Shown piece after piece: positions 21,978 through 32,464 of a stretch of DNA of 64,000 nt; within the stretch, counting starts at the first letter, position 1, and each line of letters starts with the position of its first letter. Source of the stretch: Turnera subulata (taxonomy: Eukaryota > Streptophyta > Magnoliopsida > Malpighiales > Passifloraceae); assembly GCA_028386065.3 (NCBI GenBank), contig JAKUCV010004313.1, forward strand, positions 1-64,000, in the 5' to 3' direction. The position numbers and the translations under genes are program-made. The notes under the pieces were generated by a model. The model worked only from the letters and a program-made list of their open reading frames with translations. It was not told where the DNA came from and made no database searches.

Positions 21978-24900
21978 ATGATCGAGAAAAAGATGTTGAC
22001 TGCTGCGGGTATGTGGATTTTCTTGGTGTCTTGCTGGTTTTTTCCGGGTTCATCCTCCTCCGCTACTAATGACTCCGCGGCGCTTCTTGCTTTCAAGAAC
22101 TCTCTCCTGGCGGATCCCGGCAACCTTCTGCAGACCTGGAACCCGGCCTCCATTCCCAATTACTGTTCCTGGTATGGAGTCACCTGCAACGCCTTTTCCC
22201 AGAGGGTCGTGGGCCTGAACCTCACCGGCTCCCCTGCTGCCCGCCTCTCCGGGTCACTGCCGGACTCTCTGGCAAACCTGTCGGAGCTTCAGACTCTGAC
22301 CATCACCCACCATGCTCTCGCCGGCGAGATCCCTCCCGGGATAGCCAGGCTTCAGTTCTTGGAGATTTTGCAGCTGCAGGGGAATAACTTTACAGGGACT
22401 GTGCTTGATAAGATAACCGCCATTCCTTCCCTCCGCATCATCAATCTGTCCTTTAATTCCTTCTCCGGTGTTGTGCCCTCTGCTCTGATCGCCTCCCCGA
22501 CGTTGGAAGTCATGGATTTGTCCAATAACAGGTTCACCGGTGGGATTAACATCTCTGGGTCTACCCCGTGTTTGGCTTTAAGGCACCTGAAGCTGAGTAA
22601 CAACCAACTGGTGAATGATATTCCGGTTGAGATAGGGAGATGCAAGACTTTGAGGACTCTGTTGCTGGACGGCAACTCTTTTTCAGGTGGGATTCCGGCA
22701 GAGATTGGTCAGATTCCGGAGCTCTGTATCCTCGATGTTTCCACCAACAGCCTCACCGGATACATCCCCAAAGAGCTGGCCAACTGCAGTATGCTGTCTG
22801 TTCTTGTGCTCACCAATGCCAGCAACTCTCTAGGGGACGTCGGGACTATTTCGGCAGATACTCCCATAGATTTCAATGCTTTCCAAGGCTCCCTCCCTCA
22901 CGAGCTGTTCATGCTTCCAAACTTGCAGGTCTTGTGGGCTCCCAGGGCTAATCTTGATGGTCGCTTGCCTGCCCATTGGGACAACTCCTGCTCTCTTAGA
23001 GTTATCAATCTGCAGCTGAATTCTCTGTCCGGGGTGGTGCCACAAGGTATGGGGATGTGCGAGAACCTCACTTTCTTGGATTTGAGCTCTAATTACTTGG
23101 ATGGTTACCTTCCAGCGCAGCTCCAAGTCCCGTGCATGATCTACTTTAATGTCAGCAGCAACAATATGACCGGTGATCTTCCAAGTTTTGGACAGAATGG
23201 TTGTGATTCTGCTGTGATTTCTTATGGTCAAGATCATCCCTTTCTAAGTGTGGAGGATATACAGATAGCACAAGCGAACATTCCAGTTTGGGGCCCTTCG
23301 GTCATCAACGGAGGTGACCAGGTGATTGTCCACGATTTTGGGTTGAATCTATTCACTGGTGCATTGCCTCCTTTCTCAGTCGGGGATGAGCTGTTGAAGA
23401 GTGGGAGGAAATTTGTATACAGACTGCTCCTGCACAGTAATAGCTTCAATGGAACTCTACCTGGTGCTCTGGTTTCAAGTAGTAATGATCAGCTGAGCTT
23501 TTCTGTTAACTTGAATGCGAATAGCATGTCAGCCCAGATTCATGATTTGCTGCTTAGTTGTCTACAGGTAACTGAACTCGAAGCAGCATTCAACCAGATT
23601 AGTGGCTCACTGGGTCCCGAGATTGAAAACGTGACAAGGCTTCAGAATGTTGACCTGAGAGGGAACGGATTGTCTGGTTCATTGCCTAGCCAGTTGGGGA
23701 ATCTCAAGCTTCTGATGTCAATCAGTCTTGGAGGGAACAATTTAAGAGGAGGAATTCCATCTCAGCTTGGCCAACTGGCTTCTCTTGTGGTTTTGGATCT
23801 TTCTTACAATGGTTTAACGGGGCCAATTCCTGACAGCTTATCGGGTGCCAAGAGTCTTCAAGTTGTGTTGCTTAACAACAATAGTCTTTCTGGCGAGATA
23901 CCTCCTTCTTTCTCCACTTTGTACAACCTCACTATGCTGGATGTTTCTTTCAACAACCTCTCTGGTCATATCCCAAGTTTCAAGCAGCGGATTAGTTGTG
24001 ATTGGTTTTCAGGGAATCACTTTGCCGACAAGTGCTCGACTTCATCTTCTATCCCACCGGCTGCGGAGGTTGATCTGTCGAGGAAAGATGGAGGAGGAGG
24101 TTGGCGGTTCTACAAGAATAAGATCATTTTAATTGTGCTGCTCACTACTGCTTCAACCTTTCTATTCCTGTCCTTGGTGATACTCTTGGTTTGTATGTTT
24201 CGGAAAAGAAAGTTAGGTAGAGTCTCCTCTTCAAGAGAAATTAGAGAGCCTGGCTTAAGGGATGGAGGAGCGATCGTGACATTCACTCCGGTCCCACCGG
24301 GGCTGACTTATGACACAGTGCTCAGGGCAACTGGGAATTTCAGTGTGAGTAACCTGATTGGTTCGGGAGGCTTTGGATCAACTTACAAAGCAGAAGTGCA
24401 CCCAGGTTATGTTGTAGCCATAAAAAAGCTTTTTACTAATAGATTTCAAGGCATTAAACAGTTTGATGCAGAGATCGCATCCTTGGCCGGAATTCGACAT
24501 AAGAGACTCGTGACTTTAATTGGGTACCATATGGGAGAGAATGATATGTTTTTGATTTACAACTATCTTTCTGGTGGGAACCTTGAAACCTTGATACAGA
24601 ACAGGTCACAGGTGGTTCTTCACTGGCCACTAATTCATAAGGTAGCTCTGGACATAGCACAAGCCCTGGCATTTGTCCACAGCCAAATCCCCAGAATAGT
24701 TCATCGAGATATCAAGCCTAGTAACATCCTGCTGGATGAGGAGATGAATGCCTACCTATCAGATTTTGGATTGGCCAGGCTTATGGAAGTCTCTCGGACC
24801 CACGCCACTACAGATGTTGAAGGCACATTTGGTTATGTTGCACCAGACTATGTAGCCACCCGCAGGGTATCTGACAAGTCAGATGTTTACAGCTTTGGGG

Positions 24901-25169
24901 TAGTTCTGTTAGAGTTGATGTCATGGAAGAGATCTCTTGACCCATCATTCTCAGAGTTTGGGAATGGCTTCCACATTGCTCATTGGGCCAGATTATTGAA
25001 AGATGAGGGTCGTCCTTCCCAGCTCTTCACTGCAGAATTGCGGGAAACAGGGCCTGAAGAGAGCAGGTTGCGTATGTTTGATATTGCCACAAAGTGCACA
25101 GCAGAGTGCAAATATGCTCGACCAACCATGGCAAGGGTTCTCCAGGAATTGAGAAAGTTGCATTTCTGA
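21978..25169 (+). CDS. RPK2-like: LRR receptor-like kinase, RPK2 type
   Basis: This is a single-exon, 1063-residue plasma-membrane receptor kinase. Residues 7-29 form a signal peptide. An LRR N-cap with the paired cysteines CSWYGVTC (63-70) follows, then leucine-rich repeats to about 667, interrupted by a non-repeat island at about 405-450. The membrane span is about 716-741, with a basic stop RKRK. The kinase starts near 793: glycine loop GSGGFGSTY (795-803), ATP lysine K816, HRDIKPSN (909-916), DFG (929-931). The HRD and DFG residues are present, so it should be an active RD-type Ser/Thr kinase; the usual APE is APD (955-957). The island, the wording of the juxtamembrane region and the lack of introns match the Arabidopsis RPK2/TOAD2 group, which acts in peptide-signalled meristem, anther and embryo patterning (family knowledge). 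The start is the first ATG of the frame; a second Met at 6 is an alternative. Its upstream DNA is a recent tandem duplication. Confidence 0.95.
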   Translation: MIEKKMLTAAGMWIFLVSCWFFPGSSSSATNDSAALLAFKNSLLADPGNLLQTWNPASIPNYCSWYGVTCNAFSQRVVGLNLTGSPAARLSGSLPDSLANLSELQTLTITHHALAGEIPPGIARLQFLEILQLQGNNFTGTVLDKITAIPSLRIINLSFNSFSGVVPSALIASPTLEVMDLSNNRFTGGINISGSTPCLALRHLKLSNNQLVNDIPVEIGRCKTLRTLLLDGNSFSGGIPAEIGQIPELCILDVSTNSLTGYIPKELANCSMLSVLVLTNASNSLGDVGTISADTPIDFNAFQGSLPHELFMLPNLQVLWAPRANLDGRLPAHWDNSCSLRVINLQLNSLSGVVPQGMGMCENLTFLDLSSNYLDGYLPAQLQVPCMIYFNVSSNNMTGDLPSFGQNGCDSAVISYGQDHPFLSVEDIQIAQANIPVWGPSVINGGDQVIVHDFGLNLFTGALPPFSVGDELLKSGRKFVYRLLLHSNSFNGTLPGALVSSSNDQLSFSVNLNANSMSAQIHDLLLSCLQVTELEAAFNQISGSLGPEIENVTRLQNVDLRGNGLSGSLPSQLGNLKLLMSISLGGNNLRGGIPSQLGQLASLVVLDLSYNGLTGPIPDSLSGAKSLQVVLLNNNSLSGEIPPSFSTLYNLTMLDVSFNNLSGHIPSFKQRISCDWFSGNHFADKCSTSSSIPPAAEVDLSRKDGGGGWRFYKNKIILIVLLTTASTFLFLSLVILLVCMFRKRKLGRVSSSREIREPGLRDGGAIVTFTPVPPGLTYDTVLRATGNFSVSNLIGSGGFGSTYKAEVHPGYVVAIKKLFTNRFQGIKQFDAEIASLAGIRHKRLVTLIGYHMGENDMFLIYNYLSGGNLETLIQNRSQVVLHWPLIHKVALDIAQALAFVHSQIPRIVHRDIKPSNILLDEEMNAYLSDFGLARLMEVSRTHATTDVEGTFGYVAPDYVATRRVSDKSDVYSFGVVLLELMSWKRSLDPSFSEFGNGFHIAHWARLLKDEGRPSQLFTAELRETGPEESRLRMFDIATKCTAECKYARPTMARVLQELRKLHF

Positions 25170-26190
25170 AGACTTCTCAAGGTTCAGTGGAAAAAGAGAA
25201 GCCCCATTTACTGCAAGCTAGGCAAGTATTCTCTGGACTTGGCATCATTGGATCCTAGTGTTTTTCCTTTTATTGTTTATTCACACGCTAAATTTAGAAT
25301 TAGAATGCTACTTGTCTGTTTAACCAAATTCACATCTATGAATGCTAGTATACTCTCCAAATATTTCCTTTGCTTTCTGTCTCTCCTCAACTTTTGTAGC
25401 TAGCGTCCTAGTAGTCCAGTAATCTCTCAATTACCCTGAATAATATAGTACCAACAACATTGCTGCTTTAACAAAATTTTCAGTATTAGCATCCGTAGAC
25501 AAATTCTGACTTTACTTCTGTCGATCAATTCTGGTGCCCCAGGTTTCATTGCCGTTTTTAAATGTTTCCTGCGTTCCTAGTGCCATGGGTTTTGGTTTTG
25601 ATATCTGCCAGGAATCTCATAGTAGTACTTGGTTTTGGTTGTTTGCAGATAATGATCCAAAGCAACCGTTAAAGCTTGGCTCATGGTCCACAGCCCTTCA
25701 ATTGTAAGTTGCATGATTTGTCCATGATCAATCTCATTGATTTTATTTCTTCTGGCCTGAAATGGTTTCAATGTTCTGTATTCTACAAACTACAACAGAG
25801 CTCATGTTAGAACTTGTTGCTTACAGATGCTACAATCAAGTGGAACTGTTGATGTTTGTCATCATGATCCATAATCGTCTCCATATTAAATGATGCATTA
25901 GGTATCATTGATGAGTCTCAAGTGTTACAGTTTTTTCCTGCACTGAAATAGTTTTCCTCTTGACAGGCCTTAGTCCTCACCATTTTCCTTCCTGTTTTGT
26001 CTGGATAGATTTCCATCCTTCGTATGAACTCTTCAACTGGGAATGGCACTGGACCTTCTGCAAGACGAGACAGAGAATTGCAGCAAACTGGTTTAACTCT
26101 CCAAGTAACAATTCCGTCATGCGTACACAAAACTTTGGGACAAAAAGTAGGCAACTGCAGTCTTTTGTCTTTTTGATGAATTGTCCAGTT
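25170..26190 (+). other. 3' flank of the receptor-kinase gene
   Basis: About 1 kb without a supported coding exon. The kinase 3' UTR must lie at its left end. Weak donor- and acceptor-like sites occur, but no spliced extension could be justified. Confidence 0.5.
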
Positions 26191-26202
26191 TTTATTAATA
26201 AA
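26191..26202. terminator. Candidate two-way poly(A) signal between convergent genes
   Basis: TTTATTAATAAA is a perfect 12-bp palindrome that reads AATAAA on both strands. It lies 278 bp past the stop of DUF3754 gene A (-) and about 1 kb past the stop of the kinase gene (+), so one site could serve both convergent genes. It fits gene A better by distance. Confidence 0.4.
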
Positions 26203-26383
26203 AGCTTTTAGCTTACAGATGGCTATTCTCTATGGCTATTGCAGTTGCCATATTAGCGTACAGATGTGTCGTGGTTGTGTAATTGCAAGGTAGTTGCACT
26301 AGTGAAAATGTACATTAAATAGCAGATTAATACAAAGGAAGATTCTCAAAGAGAATTGAAAACATTGCACGAGACCAATTACT

Positions 26384-26534
26384 TGTGCATGTTCCTACTT
26401 CTTTTTCACATCTGCAATTCGAACCCAGAGGACCGTCTTGTCATCTCTGCATCTAAACTTTGTGTATGATCCTACTTTTTCACATCTCCAATTCGAACCC
26501 AGCAGACTGTCTTGTCATCTCAGCATCGAAACTT
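26384..26534 (-). repeat. Tandem 75-bp duplication over the stop codon of gene A
   Basis: Copy 1 (26384-26460) and copy 2 (26461-26534) differ at only a few sites, and both contain AATTCGAACCCAG. Copy 2 holds the last residues and stop codon of DUF3754 gene A; copy 1 is a second version of the same tail lying in the 3' UTR. Confidence 0.85.
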
Positions 26535-29500
26535 TCTGCGCCCTCTTTAGCCTTAAGGACCATCTCCTCTGTGGTGGTGCCAATTGTGTCATTAGCAACC
26601 CTCACATCTACGCATTGATAGTATCCAAGAGAATCCTGAGGATATAAAAATCCTCAATTTAGCGAACAATCTATTGGAAGTACTTAATTATGGAAGTCTA
26701 TTTCCCCTGTTAGTTTGATAAAATCAAGCAGCAAAAGCAAATGCACCTGTGAAACAATTCCCAACTTCTCTAACTTCTGCACTGCATCATCTACGTCAAA
26801 ATTACATATTTCGCCAAATTCTTCTTTAATAAACTCCTCACACAGCTTGTCAAGTTCCTACTTCAGATCATTGCAAACCAGTGCATCAGCGGTGCCCTAT
26901 TGAAACTGCACAATGATAAAAAGAAAAAAGAAATAGACTGAAAGATGAACAGAGACTCGAAATCCTTTATACCTGTCTTGTAGCTTTTCCTTGTTGCATC
27001 AAGATAAAGAACGAAAGGATGACCTCTTTTACCTGCACTTTCAAGTCATTAGTTCTTACATTTTTCCAAATGTTTATGCCCGCAAGCAATTATGTTAAAC
27101 ATTTTTGCGGGAGTCAATCATAATTCATAATGACAGTCACCCGCATGTATGGAAACAAACTTTACTGCTAAGTGCTAACTACTTACTTCTTGTTGGATCA
27201 CCTCGTCACACAAGTGAAGAAGAGTGCCCCTTCCACTGTCCAGTTGTTTGTCATATACAGATTTGGTGATTAAACTCTGATATGCAACCAAGTTACTTTG
27301 GAACCTGAAGGAAATAGAACAAATGTTAGCCTTCTTCAGAAAGTGGGAGGCGTCATTGCTTGTCAGATAATTGATTAGGACGATTGCACGACAAAAATGA
27401 TAACACAATCCAAAGAAGAAGAAGAAGACAATACTTAACGTTAAATATGTTTTGACGCAGTAACCAACCACTGATGACAAGATAGCATAAATGACCCAAA
27501 TGTCAGCTTTAGGAAAGCTAAGTGAACTAACAACAGCAACCTGTTAAAGAAAATATATGGCTAGAATGAGCAGCATAGGCTGAAACAAAGGTTCCTTTAT
27601 TCATTATGAACGGACCGGTTATAACTGACCAGACCAATCACAGCAGAAACAAGGAACTTGACCCAGTCCACTGGAGTCAAACCCGGATTTTTCTTCTCTG
27701 GCTGTTCATGAACAAATTCCAGTACTCTGTCAATACTAATAAGCCTGAAAAGAAAATGAAAGAAGAAGGAAAAAAAACTTAACAATAGCAGCAACTGAGG
27801 GTAAAGGAAAGTAAAAGCTCACAAGTACTATCTCCATGTCAGCCATTGGAATGCTCTTGAAGTGCTTCACATATATGTTCCGTTCAGATTCCTTCTTGGA
27901 ATGAACACGCCTGCATATGTTCTTTTAGAAACCATAATCTACACTACACCATAGGACTCTTGATCTGATATTCTGGGGCACCATGCCTCCACATCATAGA
28001 AATTGGATCTTTAGTTTGAAGTACATTTTGGACCTAGCAGATATTGAGCATGCACTAAACGCCGTTGAATACAAGTGGAATCTTATGCTTGATAAATCCA
28101 GCGTGATCTTATGCTTTTAGTAAAATCTGATCAGTCAAATGTACATCTACTGGGCATGCAACATGTGTGCATTGACATGAACAAAAAGTAGCCAAGAACT
28201 TGCTTGCAGAACAAAGGAAAATTGTGAGTCTATATACCTGTAGACCACAATTATCCTTTCAAAAGTGGGTTCTTGGATTGTAACCTTGGTTAGAAGATTA
28301 CCGATACTGCAGAGGAAAACATAGATGAAATCAAAAGCTAAAATCAGTAATACACATTCCAGTCCGAAACCATTGAAATCAAATGTTACATGTAAGGCTA
28401 ACTGGAATGAAATCCTCACTCAAGCTTTTTCGCTCCTATAGAGTAACAAAACAATAAAGCAGCTGAATCCAATGCAGAGAGAAGATCATCCACTGAACAG
28501 AATGGGTTTTTCATGACAGGTAAGGGTGCTTTTGTTCATTACTTAATTCTTCACAGGTTCCAGGCATTCTTTACAACATACTTTTCTGTGGTTTTTTTTT
28601 TTTTTTGGTTATATGTTACTGCAACAGATATTGAAGTCCCAACCTGAGAATCTTTTCGATTCGGATTCGTTCCACAGTTAATCCCGTGTCCCCTGAATCC
28701 ACACAGATTTCAAGAGGTTTTGGATTTCTCGCACTATTGTGTACTCTAGACTTGCCATAGATAAGCCTTTTTAGCCTACAAGCATGAAAAAAACCTGATA
28801 AGAACAGAGACAAGCAAAACACACAAAATTTGCATTGATTTCAGGAATTAAAACATGAAGAATGTCCCCATTAAAAGTCTGACAAGTACCAAGTAAATTT
28901 TATATGAAATGAAAAACAAAAGAAAGCACGATCAAACAAAGCTCGTGGGTTAAAATATAAGAAAGCGAATACTTACAGAGTTACTGTCAGAAAACACATC
29001 CACAAACGGGAAATGATTGTATTTATTTTTGCATCGAAGAAGTAACTTCTCATATGATCCATTCCAAAGCCGCGCCGGAAGATGACGTACTAAAAACAAT
29101 TTAGACATGTGAATAATTAATCTGATTAAGCGCATTAACTTCAACATAATTTACTCGTACAACTACACAAGCAGAAGTGCCAAAACTCATAAATCACCTT
29201 GGCTTGATTTTTGAAATGTTGAAGATCAAGTGAGGCAAATGGATTGGAACTAAAATGATGTTCCCACGATATACTTCTTCAAAATGATTTTATCAATTTA
29301 TGTACAAATCAAATTTTTACTTACATAGGAATTGGAAAGCTGGATTTAATTGAGTGCTACCTTATCTGCAAAGTGTGGCAGGTTGTCATGTGGATACTTT
29401 GCAAAGTACCTTGTAAAGAGCCTCTTGTCAAGCTGCATCCAACCATACAAAAGTAAAGAAAATCAATAATCTTGGTATTCGTAGCATTGTTCATAATAAT

Positions 29501-30728
29501 TTGTAACATTTTGATGGCATTTCTGGTGGAAACAAGTTTATCAGTGATAAGCAAAAGGACTCTACCAATTTTCACCATTAAAAATGGGCGTCTACTATTT
29601 GGTTTTATAAATTTGTTGGGAGTTGGGACAATATTAAGGATAGACAACATCAAGCAACATTTTCAAGTGTCAATCCAATCATTTTCCGTGGATGGATGGT
29701 GAGGCAGATGTTGATACCACACTAGTATTCATTTTACAGTATATGGGGGAGTGTTCTTTGCATTGAAGTACAATTACCAATAGGATAGCAGACCTTAGTT
29801 TCATCAACTTTGATGGGAAGATTCAGACGATATTGTGCAGCACATGCTACGTCAATCTCCTCGTCGGTCGTAATTTTGAAGTTACTCTTGTCCATCACCT
29901 GCCAAGAAAAAAACAGAAAGAGATATTATGCACTGGAAATATAAGACACAGAGAATGTCAAAGACATTCCATAACGCTTAGTGAGAAAACAAAGGGGTCA
30001 TCAACGAATTCTAAAATAATCTGTCTGGCATAGGGATCCAATTCATATAAATATGATTTAACTAGGCAGATACAATTTCCCCTATAATTAACATAATTAC
30101 ATTATACTGTATGGTACCTTAAATAAGCATGATAAAAAATGGTGTTCACACCCATCAATTTCTTCAGGTGTAAGATTCTGCTGCTCCAATCTTCTTGCCC
30201 CATGAACTGGTTCGAAAAGGGCATATAGTTGCTGCCTCGGTCAGTTTTTTTTTCCCCAACCCCAGATTACAAGAAATTAATCAGTAACCAGAATGAAATA
30301 ATTAGTAGGAAACCACAAATATCCATATAGTATCAATTATACCATAAGAATTTTTAAAAAAGGAAAAAATTATGCCATACCATAAGATCCTCGAACTGTA
30401 AAAGGTACCAGGCACGAATTGTGTATTCAGCTCTCTGGCACAGCTTCAGGAACTCTTCGCGATCCGAGCTGTTTTCTGCATTGTTAATTCTCTCTATTAC
30501 ATTTATCTAACAAATAGTAATAATAAAACACTGAATCCAACCCAACTCAAACGAAGAACAAGCAAAAAGAAAAAAAAAAAAAAGAAAACAATAATGCAAA
30601 TTGGAACCAAAGATATTTGTTTGGTTGTGGGTACCTATGCGGTGGGATAAAGAAGCAATGAGCTTATGCTTTAGGATGGGAATCACAGCTTCTCGTTCCA
30701 AATGGATGATGTCCTTCTTCCTCCTCAT
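26480..30728 (-). CDS. DUF3754 transmembrane protein, paralogue A (15 exons)
   Basis: Spliced model: exons 30635-30728, 30381-30475, 30118-30231, 29794-29898, 29361-29432, 28977-29089, 28644-28775, 28238-28306, 27823-27910, 27630-27701, 27440-27540, 27187-27304, 26973-27032, 26747-26857, 26480-26635. All introns are GT-AG, and the joined frame is 1500 nt, 499 residues plus stop. Thirteen of the 15 exons have exactly the length of their counterpart in gene B; the exceptions are exon 1 and exon 7 (132 against 135). The last exon is also longer, adding a C-terminal extension of about 15 residues created by a local duplication. The family (DUF3754, e.g. Arabidopsis At3g19340) has no established function. 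Two hydrophobic spans are encoded by exons 10-11 (about residues 305-350), and the N-terminal two thirds look soluble. The clean phases and lack of stops say the gene is intact. Confidence 0.9.
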
Positions 30729-31089
30729 CCTTTTTTTTTCTCCTTTTCTGTTTGATTAATATTTACTACCTCCAACTCAAATGTGTGTGATTGTGATGCG
30801 TAATAATTGTCTGTACCTTTTCCTATCTTTCTTGAGACAAAAGAAGAGCAACAATGTTGTTATTATTTTCCTTTTTGGTGCTTTTGTCTTTCCTTATAAG
30901 GCTCGCCGCTCCCTTCGGCGGTAACCGTTTTGAGCGCGCAGCTTTATTTTTCTAGTTTTTTTATTTTTTTGTTTCTCTTGCTTTTGCTGTCCACTTGCAA
31001 TGCCTAATAAAAAAAAAAAAGAAAAAGATTATGGACTTAATTTGATTACTCAAATCTGAAATGAGCTAAAGATTTGGGAGGTGGGTACA

Positions 31090-31334
31090 ATCGCAATCAT
31101 TGTACCTCAGTTCCTCGTCCAACTCTAAATTTTAAAGACAAGCTATCAGGCATCGGGGCATTAGCGGGACACATGCCAACCCCAGGCATCATCAGTGGAT
31201 CGATTTTAGGCTTAACGACGGTGTAGAAAGCCATATTCAGCTACATCACATAAATGATGCTTAACTGGAAGCACCAAGAATCGAACCTGGATTATGGGTG
31301 ACAAGGCGCTTACAGCTGCGCCACCGCCCTAGTA
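31090..31334 (-). mobile_element. Probable tRNA-derived SINE
   Basis: On the minus strand an A-box-like sequence (TGGCGCAGCTGTAAGCG, 31307-31323) is followed about 30 bp later by a B box (GGTTCGATTC, 31279-31288), the spacing of a Pol III promoter, and then by a tRNA-unrelated body. It cannot be a tRNA gene, because the acceptor arms do not pair. The 3' end and target duplication were not found, so the left limit is approximate. Confidence 0.55.
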
Positions 31335-32343
31335 GTTTCCTATAATATATTTCATGAATGGGGAGTAAAGGGTTATTAAACAATGTCGCATGGTTGAACT
31401 CTTTCCAGAATAATAAACCTACAGGTGAATCTCACATTTCTCTTCCTATTTGTTGAAGCAACAGTTCTGATTTGCTCCGTCCCCTGCAGCATGACCTGGA
31501 ATAAATAAATAAATAAGGCGAGCACACCTAAGATTACCTCCTTAGCAAATCATATTAACCATAGGTTCAAGATCTATCATTTTTTCAACCTTAAGATTGA
31601 AGGACCAGGCCAAGGATAGTCTAAATCATGTACTTCACTACTACGGCTACCTATGTTTGAATGCGGCAGGAAAAAGATGATGAGGAAAGGAATTAAACTT
31701 GTATGCTAACACAATACAGCATGTGTTAGTAAGAGATTCTTCATCATAAAAACTAGCTTTGTCAAGACGCACATCGCATTTAATACGTCATGCTAAAAAT
31801 AAAAAATCACTTCCATTATCAAGACTAAACCCGTAGCAAAAGCAACCAATTCTATATATGTTCCATACAAATTATATATATATTAAAAGAAATCAATCCA
31901 GTTGCTTCGGTTTATTTGGTTCCTAAAACAAATTTGAAAAAAATAATTTGAATATCCTAATCTAATTAAAGAAAACGCCGTGGAATTCTGCACATCTCTG
32001 CTCCATATAGCAGTGTCAACCACAGCAGGGACATGTACTGACCTGGCAGCCAAGTTTTATATGGTTAGTAAAACCCTACAGGTTTTAAGCCGAAAAAGCT
32101 TCCAGGACATGTAACTGAAGTCAAAAGAACAAAATAAACAGAATAAACAAATAGTATGAACCCTCTCGTGGTCTTGGAACACAGCAAAGTTACATGCTTT
32201 GGAGATTTATGATACCAATAGAGACAACTGAAGTCGAAAACAAGAAGTAAAGCAACCAAGTAAAACTTTGCCTCCAAGACACCTGTTTGCAATAGTTTAC
32301 AAGCACAACTGAAAACTGCTCAGGTGTTATATTTGCAATAAGC

Positions 32344-32406
32344 AGCTTTTTTTTATACTAGTCAATGAAGGTGGGCCACGAACCCAAGACCTCGCGCCTC
32401 TAGCTT
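32344..32406 (-). mobile_element. 5'-truncated short SINE
   Basis: On the minus strand a B-box region (GGGTTCGTGGCCCACCTTC) is followed by an A-rich tail. It matches the 3' half of the SINE at 36247-36347. A perfect 12-bp target duplication TTTGCAATAAGC flanks it (32332-32343 and 32407-32418). It sits about 60-120 bp before the stop codon end of gene B, in that gene's 3' flank. Confidence 0.8.
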
Positions 32407-32464
32407 TTTGCAATAAGCTAGTTAATAGAGATGGATCAGGGAAGTTTACCTAACGCAGGCAGCA

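Larger units (their letters stand above)
30729..32464. other. Intergenic DNA between DUF3754 genes A and B
   Basis: This is the promoter side of gene A (30729 to about 31000, with a GC-rich patch at 30900-30945 holding CGCCGCTCCCTTCGGCG) and the 3' flank of gene B. It contains a probable SINE at 31090-31334 and a short SINE copy at 32344-32406. No further gene is seen. Confidence 0.7.

Noticed and set aside
22352..22675. Minus-strand and out-of-frame ORFs over the receptor kinase
   Set aside because: Shadows of the 1063-codon frame, with no independent support.
26438..26647. Plus-strand frame near the end of gene A
   Set aside because: It is the shadow of the last exon of gene A and its duplicated tail.
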